64,000 nucleotides of DNA from DATMER01 sp035556715. GTDB taxonomy: Bacteria; Acidobacteriota; Thermoanaerobaculia; Multivoradales; UBA5704. A model generated the notes under the pieces. It was not told the DNA's origin. It was given only the letters and a program-made list of their open reading frames with translations, and did no database searches. Position 1 is the first letter of the stretch, and each line of letters opens with the position of its first letter. Position numbers and translations under genes: made by a program. Below are positions 53,388-60,409 of this stretch, one piece after another. The DNA is taken from assembly GCA_035556715.1 (NCBI GenBank), contig DATMER010000055.1, positions 1 to 64,000 on the forward strand, read 5' to 3'.

Positions 53388-53765
53388 ATACCCTGCGGGT
53401 AGCACCTCGTACCCGGCGGGTACGGACCAATACCCGGTGGGTACGGGTCCGTACCCTGTGCTCGCGCCTCGTACGCAGCGAGGGCAGCCTGTACCCACCG
53501 GGTACGAGGTGCTACCCGCAGGGGGCGACGGATACCCTGTGGGTACGAGGTGCTACCCGCCGGGTACGAGGTCCTACCCTCCGCGTACGGCCGATACCCT
53601 GCGGGTACGGGCTGCTACCCTCCGCGTACGCCTCGCAAGGAGCGCGTACGGCGCAGAACGGCAGGGTATGGGTCGTACCCGCCGCGTACGCTTCCTGCGC
53701 GCTCCGTACAGCGTAGAACCGTCGCGTACAGGGTACGGCCCTCGGGTATGGTGCTCTACCCGGCG
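53388..53765. repeat. 21-nt-period palindromic repeat array inside the element
   Basis: Units of the form TACCCnnnGGGTA plus 8 variable bases repeat every 21 nt at first (three consecutive exact-length units from 53388), then become degenerate (TACCCTCCGCGTA, GTACGGCGCAG). Each unit contains a near-palindrome TACCC/GGGTA. Because 21 is three times seven, every frame shows a heptapeptide repeat such as YPAGTxx, which explains the open frames here. Confidence 0.85.
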
Positions 53766-53934
53766 CGTGCGCCTCCCGGACGCTTCTTGGACTGAGACCG
53801 AGGACGGGAGGGGGGCGTCGATGGCTTCTTGGAAATGCCCCGGTTGCTTCGCCGCCCCCTCCTAACCTCCTCCAGTCCCAACCCCTTCCCTCCCCGGGGG
53901 AGGGACCCCTCACACCGCTAACTGGACAGTATTG

Positions 53935-53944
53935 CGCTTTACCG
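53935..53944. repeat. Target site duplication, right copy
   Basis: CGCTTTACCG, matching 53286-53295. Confidence 0.85.
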
Positions 53945-55205
53945 TGCCCCTGCTCGTGGAGATCGAGGGCAACGAGCTCCTCGCGGGGAAGCAGGGAGAC
54001 GTCCAGCGGATTGAGATCTATGCCTATGCCATGGGCTCCGACGGCTCGGTACACGACTTCCTGGCGCAGGGGCTGAGCCTCGATCTCTCGCAGGTCGGCG
54101 AAGCGGTGCTGGACGGCGCGTCAAGTTCGCAGGCACGGTCTCCATGCCGGCCGGGCTAGGCTCGGTGCGGGTTCTGGTGGTCGATCCCGACACGCTGCGC
54201 TACAGCCTGCGGGTCCTCCCCCTGGCCGTGCCGGCCGCGGACACCAGGCCGGTCCTCTTCCACCCGCTCTTCAGCGATCCGCGGGGGCGATGGGTCCTGG
54301 CGCGTCCGCCGGAGCACGAGCAGTTGGACCGGTCCCTGGCCCCGCTGCTCGTGGATGAGGGCTGGGGCCTCCCCGCTTCCCTGCCGCTCCTCGCGGGCGG
54401 ACGGACGCGCAGAGTCGCTCTCCTGGGCCGTGGCCTCCCTACGGAGCCGGCCGTCACGCTGGAGATCCGGACCGAGGCCGGCAAGAAGGTCCAGGAGGTC
54501 GCCGGCCGCGTGGCCGAGCGCAACCGCATCGTGGGGCTCGCGCCCGAGCGGCTCGTCTGTGACTTCGACCTGCCGAAGCTCGAGACCGGACGGTACCGCG
54601 CCGTCCTGACCGTGGCCGGCGCCGGAGGCCGGATGGAGACGCCCGAGCTGACTGTCCTCTACCTGGGCGAGGGCTCCGGGACCGAGGAGCTGATCTGGGC
54701 GCAGCTCCGGCGGCTCGGCGGCGAGAGCGCGCCGGCCCCGCAGGCTGTCGCGGAAGCTCCGAAGGGCCGCCGGCGCAACGCGGAGCTGGAGCGGAAAGTC
54801 GGCGGAGGCGCGGGAGCTCCTGCGGCGGCTGACCATCGAGCCCGTGCCCGAGTGGGTGCGGACCGTGGCCTGGCAGGAGCTGGTGCACCTTCATCTCCGG
54901 GCGGACCGCCAGACCGACGCCGTCGCCCTGCTGCGGCAGGCCGTGTCCCAGCTCCCGGGCCAGACGCAGCTCGCGGTGCAGCTCGCCTACCTGCTCGAGC
55001 GCCAGGGATCGGCCGCCGACGCGCAAAAGGTGCTCGCAGGGATCAGGACTGCGGAGACCTCCGGCGGCTCTCCGCGCCATCGCTACGGCCAGTGGCCGGC
55101 CGCGGCTTTGGACGACGTCCGCCGCTCGTTGACCCAGCAGTCGCTCCTCCGCCTCGCCGCCCTCGCCCGGGCCCTGGAAAGCACGCCGGCCCGGGGAGGG
55201 CGCGG

Positions 55206-55607
55206 ATGAAGGCGCTGCTGCCTTTCCTCCTCCTGCCCCTTCTCCAGGACCCGTTCCCGCCTCTCCCTCCCCCCCCGCCGGACACCGAGATCCGGGTCGA
55301 CGAGGTGATCGACGTGGAGCTGCAGCAGCTCTACGTCACCGTGACCCGTCCGATCGGCGGCGCTGCCCTCGGCCTGACCGCGGCGGACTTCGAGATCCTC
55401 GACGACGGCGAGCCCCAGGCGGTCTCCACCTTCTCCCGGGGGGACCTCGCGCTCTCGCTCCAGAAGATCCTCCGCGAGCTGCGCGAGCAATACGTGCTCG
55501 GCTTCCAGCCGGCGAAGGACCGCGACGACGGCGCCTGGCACAAGCTGGAGGTCCGGGTCCGCGGCGGCTACAGAGCGCGGACCCGGGAGGGGTACTTCGA
55601 TAGGTAG
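55206..55607 (+). pseudogene. VWFA-related acidobacterial protein with the central vWA domain missing
   Basis: A 133-residue in-frame ORF overlapping the stop of the gene before (ATGA). Signal peptide MKALLPFLLLPLLQDPF, then a normal VWFA start (VDVELQQLYVTVTRPIGGAA, DFEILDDGEPQAVSTFSRGD) passes at about residue 90 straight into the normal C-terminal end (LQKILRELREQYVLGFQPAK, VRGGYRARTREGYFDR). In relatives the metal-binding vWA core lies between these parts. The protein therefore seems to be an internal in-frame deletion product; it may still be made and secreted, but should not work as a vWA protein. Confidence 0.7.
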
Positions 55608-55615
55608 GAAGGGAC

Positions 55616-56455
55616 CTACCCCTTCCACTCCGCCTTGATCTTCGCCAATCCATCGATGTAGGCCTGCGGGGCCTTGCCCTTGGCGAGGGCCATGGCTTTG
55701 TCCAGGTGCTGCACGGCCTCGTCCACCTTGCCCTGGCGCTGGAGGAGCTTCGCCTTGTACTCGTGCCCCCAGAAGTTCTCCTGCAGGGCGAGGGCCTTGT
55801 CCGTCCAGCCCATGGCCTCGTCGAGACGGGCACCCTTCTCCAGGGCGTAGTGGACGGCGGTCAGGTAGATCTCGGCGTCAGGCTTGCCGGCCAGCGACTT
55901 GTCGATCTCCGACCAGACCATCCGGTCCACGTCCGCCTTGACGGTGAAGGGGACGCGCAGGGTTTCCCAGGCCATCTCGATCACGGCGGAGTCGGGCGGG
56001 GTGGGAGTCATGGTGAAGGCCATCCACTCGGTGGCCGGAGCGGTCTGCGGCTTCACGTCGAAGCGGAGAATGTCCTCCTCCGGCTTGTAGAAGTAGGCGC
56101 CCCACTGCTCGGGCTGCTTGTTGAGGATCAGGGTCCACTTGTCCTTGGCAGGGATGGCGAACAGCCCGTAGGTGCCGGCCGGCACGTCGTGCCCTTCGAC
56201 CTTCACGGGAGTCGAGAAAGAGATGGTGGTGGCCTCGTTGGCGCCGAGGCGCCAGACCTCGCCCCAGGGCACGAGCCCGCCCCAGATGGCCCGGCCCTTG
56301 ACGCCGGGACGGTGATAGACGATCTCCACGTCCGTGACGCCGACCGTCAGGGCGGCCTTGGCGGCGGGGCTCGCCTGCGGCAGCCGGGGTGCCTGCGCCT
56401 GGGCGGACGTGGACAGAAAAAGGGCGGTGAGCAGGAGCGCGGCAGACGTTCGCAT
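55616..56455 (-). CDS. Secreted DUF2911 domain protein
   Basis: A 279-residue protein with signal peptide MRTSAALLLTALFLSTSAQA. The DUF2911 domain (about 35-180) shows VEIVYHRPGVKGRAIWGGLV, PWGEVWRLGANEATTISFST and VPAGTYGLFAIPAKDKWTLI, all typical. The C-terminal 100 residues look like TPR-type helical pairs (AVHYALEKGARLDEAMGWTD, LLQRQGKVDEAVQHLDKAMA). DUF2911 proteins are common in Bacteroidetes and Acidobacteriota and have no known function. Convergent with the deleted vWA gene, 8 nt apart. Confidence 0.88.
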   Translation of the reverse strand: MRTSAALLLTALFLSTSAQAQAPRLPQASPAAKAALTVGVTDVEIVYHRPGVKGRAIWGGLVPWGEVWRLGANEATTISFSTPVKVEGHDVPAGTYGLFAIPAKDKWTLILNKQPEQWGAYFYKPEEDILRFDVKPQTAPATEWMAFTMTPTPPDSAVIEMAWETLRVPFTVKADVDRMVWSEIDKSLAGKPDAEIYLTAVHYALEKGARLDEAMGWTDKALALQENFWGHEYKAKLLQRQGKVDEAVQHLDKAMALAKGKAPQAYIDGLAKIKAEWKG

Positions 56456-56566
56456 TCAGGAGACCTCCATGAGTTCAGGAGGGCGATGATAGCGCCTGCG
56501 CGGGCTACGGAGAGAGAAACGGAGCCGGGGAGGTCCCGGCTCCGCCTCCTCAGGTCCTGCTCCGCT

Positions 56567-56959
56567 TCAGCCGCCGGGGTTCGCCTCTGCGCCCCAGGTG
56601 CCCGACTGGCCCGTGGGCTCAGGCCTGCTGCGGAGGGCAGCAGCAGCCTTGGCCGGCGAACGGAGCTCGAGGCCGCCCTTGAGCTGATCGTTGCCGTTGG
56701 CCTCCACCGTGAGCAGGTATTCCCGGCCGGAGAGCCGGATGGGCAGCTCCAGGCGATTGTTCTGAAACCAGAAGCCATCGAGGACCCGGATAGCCTTGGA
56801 CTGGTCCACCAGGGCCAAGCGGTAGACTTGGCAGAGAGCGCCGTCCTGCAACCCGATCATGATCGTGCTGCCTTTCGCGGGAAGGATCTTGGCCGCCAGA
56901 CCATCGACCCTGGTGATCTTCCAACCCTCCGGCCTGAGGAAGTGGGTGATTCCAGCCAT
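56567..56959 (-). CDS. Small hypothetical protein downstream of the TPR-CHAT gene
   Basis: A 130-residue soluble protein beginning MAGITHFLRPEGWKITRVDG with AAGGAGA as ribosome site, which fixes the start. It is predicted to be a small beta-barrel (GSTIMIGLQDGALCQVYRLA, RLELPIRLSGREYLLTVEAN) with a Pro/Gly-rich C-terminal tail (RSRPEPTGQSGTWGAEANPG). No family recognised. The TPR-CHAT gene ends 106 nt upstream on the same strand, so it may be a partner or substrate of that protease. Confidence 0.6.
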   Translation of the reverse strand: MAGITHFLRPEGWKITRVDGLAAKILPAKGSTIMIGLQDGALCQVYRLALVDQSKAIRVLDGFWFQNNRLELPIRLSGREYLLTVEANGNDQLKGGLELRSPAKAAAALRSRPEPTGQSGTWGAEANPGG

Positions 56960-57065
56960 TTCCATCTCCTTTCCAATAGATTCGAATAGACCCCCTCTCA
57001 CCCCTCGTCTGTATTGTCGCTAAAGGCCCAATCATTTCACATGAAGAAATAAGAGAGCACCTTGC

Positions 57066-60000
57066 TCAACGCCAGTCGCCCTGCAGTACGAAAGGAGCCC
57101 AATAGAAAGGGTCCTGCCAACGCGGATCGCTGCGGATGGCGAGTTGGGCAGATCTCAGGGCCGCAGCCGGAGGGAGCCCCTCTTGGAGCATGGAGCGGTA
57201 GAAACGAGTCATGAGCTCGGCGGTGGCGCGGTCCTCCACGAGCCAGAGGCTGGCCATCACCCTTTCAGACCCCGCATAGAGGAAACCCTGGGTCAGGCCC
57301 ATCAACCCCTCTCCCCGGATCTCTCGACCGAGCGCGGTTTCGCACCCGGAGAGGACCACCAGGTCCGCCCCAAGCTCCAGGTTGTAGATGTCGCTCAGGC
57401 TGAGGAGCCCCTCCTGGGCCTGTCCCTTCTCATCGACCATGGACAGGGTAAGGCCGGACAGACGGGGAGTCTCGGAATCGATCCAGCCATGAGTGGCAAA
57501 ATGGACAGCCCGGAACCTGGCAAGGATGCCGCTCAGCGCGGTGCCGCGGCTCGCCTGGAAATCGAGGGCCATGAAGACCTGATCAGGAGGCAGCAACGCC
57601 GCGATGGCCTTCGCCTCACGCCCGGACGCCGGCAACCGCTGGATCCGGGGCGTCTCGACAGGCATGCCGTGCGCGGCGGCCGAAGCCGCGCCACGCAGCC
57701 GGTTGTCCCAGGGCACGAACACCGGGTCGGCTAAGACCGCGATCGCCTTTTCTGCACGCGGCCGGCCGGTAAGCACCCGGCGCTGGATGTCCAGGACCGA
57801 GGCCGAAGGCAGCGAAACGATCTCATGGCCGACGACGAGCGGGGTACCCCCGGTCGGGTCGCCCGGGTCCGGCAGGACGGAGAAAGGGACGTACTGGAGA
57901 GCGCCGTCCGCGACGATCACCAGACGCTGGCCAGGCAGACGGTCCGCCACTGGGCCGAGCAGGATTCGGCTCAGCGTGCGGTGAACCTCGGACTCGGTGT
58001 CCTCGGTCTTTCGGACCTCCTCGTAGGACCGGCGCGCCGCAGACTCGATCTCGGTCCGGCCTGGTAGCTCGAAACCATCCACCCGCTCGGAGGTCACCGC
58101 CCAGAGGAAGCTCTTCTCCTCTCCCAGGGTGTATTCGAGGAGCAGGGTGTCGGTATCGAGGAGCTTGCGGATGCCGGCTGCATCCAGGGGCTGGATGAGG
58201 CCGGCATAGCGCGGGCTGCGCCGGCGGATCTCTTCTTCCAGGCGGTCCGCTTCAGCGAGCAGCTCAACCAGCTCGCGCTGGAGGCTCGTCCTCTGCTCGT
58301 CCGTGGCCGCGCCGCGCCGCATCCGTGCGTTGACGCTGAAGCGCAAGGCGAGGGATTCCTTCCGCTCCCGAAGATTCGGATCCAACCCCCGCCGGTTCTC
58401 CCTTCCAGCCTCGTGCAGCAGGTCGAGGAGGGAACGGGCTCGGGCTCGCTCGCTCAGGGCAAGGGCCAGTTCGACATGACCCTTGCCGGGTTGCTTGCGG
58501 TCCAGATCCATCCGCAGGCCGACGGCCAGTTCGAAGGCGAGCCTCTGGGAGGCGAGAAACGAGGCGCGCAGGCTCGGATCGCCTACCGTGGCGCGGACCG
58601 ATTCAACGAATTCGATGGCTTTCTCGGCATGAGCCAAGGCGTCGTCGAGACGGCCCATACCGCGCTCCACTGCCGCCAGAGAGGCGAGGCTCCCCGCCTG
58701 GCCGGACCGGTCCTCCAGCACCCGGTAAAGGTCCGTGGCCTCGTGTATTGTGACTACGGCTTTTTCGCTTTGGCCGAGGCGGGCCTCGGCCTCGCCGGTC
58801 CGCTGCCGGGCCAGGGCGACCCCGGAGAGGTTGCCGAGCCCGCGCTGAAGGATGGCGGCCCGGGCAAAGAGCTCCAGCGCCTTGGCAGGATCACCGGCCT
58901 TGAGGTGCCCCTGGGCCAGGAGGTTGAGGGCCGATGCTTCCCCGGCCCGATACCCAACCGCCTGCGCGATCGTCAGGGCCTCCTCATAGGATCTCAGCGC
59001 GCTCGAGATCTCCTCGAGCTGTTCCTGAGCCAAACCCAGACTGCACAAGGTATTGACCTCGCCTCTCCGGTCCTGGAGCCCACGCCGCATGGGCAGGGCC
59101 TTTTCGAAGTAGCCTCGGGCCCGTTGGGTCTCACCCAGGCTCAGGTAGGCATTGCCGAGGTTGGCAAGGGCCCTCCCCTGCCATTCGCGGTCTCCAAGCT
59201 TCTCGAAGACCTCGAGAGCCTGACCGTAGAAGGCCAGGGCCTCACCCATCGACCCCTGGTCAGCGGCAAGCACGGCAAGGTTATTGAGGATCTTGGCCTC
59301 GGCAGCCTGGTTCTTCAGAGAGCGCTTCTTCTCCAAGGCGTGGTTGTAGTGCTCCCGGGCCTTCCGTGGCTCTCCGAGGTTGCTGTGCGCCCCGCCGAGC
59401 CCGTTGAGCGCGTCAGCGATCGCGTCCGGCTCCCGCACCTCTTCCAGCAGACGCAGGGCGCTCTCGAAGCAGGGGATCGCTTCCCGGTACTCTCCGAGGT
59501 AGAGCCGGATCGTGCAGAGGTTCTGGGATGTGATCGCTTCGCCGTAGCGGTTGTCGAGGGCACGCCGGATCTCCAGGGAACGGTTGAAGGACGTGATCGC
59601 TTCCTGGTAGCGGCTGAGACGGCTCTGGGCAAGCCCCATGTAGGTCAGGATATCGGCCTCCCTGGCGCTGTCTTGAAGGGAGGAGTAGAGCGCGAGCGCC
59701 TCTTGCAGCCGGTCCAGCGCGGCCTGCGATTCACTCAGGGACATGTGGACGATGGCCAAGCGGATGAGCGTTCGTGCTTCTTCCGGCTTCCGTTCCAGCT
59801 TCCTCCAATGGGAGCGCGCCTTGCCATACGCCGCCAAGGCCTGTCGCTGTGCCTCCTCGTTCTCCTGGGAGAAGAGCAGCCCTGCCCCGGTCATGAGCCG
59901 CTCGGCCTCGATCCTGGTTTGATCCTCAGAGGTCGCGGATAGCAACTCGTCGATCCGAACCCGGAAACGACCCGCCGGGACTTCGGCCACGGGCGAACGC

Positions 60001-60323
60001 ACCTCCAGCCGGTACGCTCCCTCCGCGCCTTCGACCAGCAGAGTTTCGACTCCGTCACGCTCCAGGGCCGTGTTCATCATTCCGAGCGGCTTCCCGGACG
60101 CGTCTTGCCAGCTCAGGATCACGTTGATCCCGTGCTGCTCCACCGTGACCAGCAGAGGCTTCCCCGTCTGCACCTCCAGCCGGAAGCTGTGCATATCCCC
60201 TCCGGCCAGCTCCCGCTCCACCGTCTCGCCGGGAGCGAGGACAGGCAGCTCGGGAACCGGCAACAGCCATGGCAGCACCAGCATCACGGCTGGCGCCAGG
60301 GCTCGGAAAGGTGCGGACGGCAT
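57066..60323 (-). CDS. TPR-CHAT protease, membrane-anchored or secreted
   Basis: A 1085-residue protein. The start is ATG 60323 (MPSAPFRALAPAVMLVLPWL), preceded by GGGGAG; residues 5-25 form a signal or anchor. A beta-sandwich (about 35-125) is followed by 11-13 tetratricopeptide repeats (about 140-560; for example ADILTYMGLAQSRLSRYQEA, ALANLGNAYLSLGETQRARG). The CHAT domain (about 760-1085) has His945 in VHFATHGWIDSETPRLSG and Cys994 in LVVLSGCETALGREIRGEG, both intact. TPR-CHAT proteins are the bacterial relatives of separase/caspases; the gRAMP-associated one is the best known. Here there is no CRISPR module. It diverges from the amidohydrolase gene. Confidence 0.9.
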   Translation of the reverse strand: MPSAPFRALAPAVMLVLPWLLPVPELPVLAPGETVERELAGGDMHSFRLEVQTGKPLLVTVEQHGINVILSWQDASGKPLGMMNTALERDGVETLLVEGAEGAYRLEVRSPVAEVPAGRFRVRIDELLSATSEDQTRIEAERLMTGAGLLFSQENEEAQRQALAAYGKARSHWRKLERKPEEARTLIRLAIVHMSLSESQAALDRLQEALALYSSLQDSAREADILTYMGLAQSRLSRYQEAITSFNRSLEIRRALDNRYGEAITSQNLCTIRLYLGEYREAIPCFESALRLLEEVREPDAIADALNGLGGAHSNLGEPRKAREHYNHALEKKRSLKNQAAEAKILNNLAVLAADQGSMGEALAFYGQALEVFEKLGDREWQGRALANLGNAYLSLGETQRARGYFEKALPMRRGLQDRRGEVNTLCSLGLAQEQLEEISSALRSYEEALTIAQAVGYRAGEASALNLLAQGHLKAGDPAKALELFARAAILQRGLGNLSGVALARQRTGEAEARLGQSEKAVVTIHEATDLYRVLEDRSGQAGSLASLAAVERGMGRLDDALAHAEKAIEFVESVRATVGDPSLRASFLASQRLAFELAVGLRMDLDRKQPGKGHVELALALSERARARSLLDLLHEAGRENRRGLDPNLRERKESLALRFSVNARMRRGAATDEQRTSLQRELVELLAEADRLEEEIRRRSPRYAGLIQPLDAAGIRKLLDTDTLLLEYTLGEEKSFLWAVTSERVDGFELPGRTEIESAARRSYEEVRKTEDTESEVHRTLSRILLGPVADRLPGQRLVIVADGALQYVPFSVLPDPGDPTGGTPLVVGHEIVSLPSASVLDIQRRVLTGRPRAEKAIAVLADPVFVPWDNRLRGAASAAAHGMPVETPRIQRLPASGREAKAIAALLPPDQVFMALDFQASRGTALSGILARFRAVHFATHGWIDSETPRLSGLTLSMVDEKGQAQEGLLSLSDIYNLELGADLVVLSGCETALGREIRGEGLMGLTQGFLYAGSERVMASLWLVEDRATAELMTRFYRSMLQEGLPPAAALRSAQLAIRSDPRWQDPFYWAPFVLQGDWR

Positions 60324-60376
60324 GGCGGGCTCCCCTTCTGCTGAAGCGCTCGATAGCCTTTCCATTTTGTCACGCT

Positions 60377-60382
60377 TAGAAT
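60377..60382 (+). promoter_or_regulatory. Putative -10 box for the amidohydrolase gene
   Basis: TAGAAT (60377-60382, 5 of 6), 27 nt before the ATG at 60410, in the divergent intergenic region; -35 weak. Confidence 0.35.
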
Positions 60383-60409
60383 CCAGGCGTCCCGCAAAGG
60401 AGAAGACCC

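Larger units (their letters stand above)
53296..53934. mobile_element. 639-bp non-autonomous (MITE-like) insertion element
   Basis: The ends are perfect 18-bp terminal inverted repeats: CAATACTGTCCAGTTAGC at 53296-53313 and its complement at 53917-53934. A 10-bp direct repeat CGCTTTACCG flanks it on both sides. There is no transposase ORF inside, so it needs a transposase in trans. Ten-base duplications fit IS4-like or related DDE families, but I cannot assign one. The interior has a 13-bp-arm hairpin at 53333-53361, a 21-nt-period array (about 53388-53765) and a GC palindrome at 53888-53904. Confidence 0.9.
52377..55209 (+). pseudogene. VWFA-related acidobacterial protein, split by an insertion element and two frameshifts
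   Basis: The original gene encoded about 728 residues with signal peptide MRCGVLLAFLLTAAAAHAQ and the acidobacterial VWFA start (VEVVSVDVVATAEDGTPVAD, DFEVLDGGLPVRPTHF, LHLILLFDDAQIPP). At 53295 it is broken by a 639-bp element, and translation stops at TAG 53310-53312. Removing the element plus one 10-bp duplicate joins GRFT to VPLLVEIEGNELLAGKQG in frame. A -1 shift lies at about 54112-54120 and a +1 shift in an A run at 54795-54797; after both, ELLRRLTIEPVPEWVRTVAW to the TGA at 55207 is recovered. The two small shifts could be sequencing errors; the insertion cannot. Confidence 0.85.

Noticed and set aside
53380..53865. 161-codon ORF with YPAGT-type heptad repeats
   Set aside because: The heptads follow from the 21-nt DNA period; other frames and the opposite strand are open with similar repeats, and it lies within the insertion element without a ribosome site.
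58413..59942. 509-codon plus-strand open frame
   Set aside because: Antisense to TPR repeats of the CHAT protein; its own repeats are the mirror image of those TPRs.
57066..60323. gRAMP/Craspase-type role for the TPR-CHAT protein
   Set aside because: No type III-E effector or CRISPR array is in the window, and the protein has an export signal.
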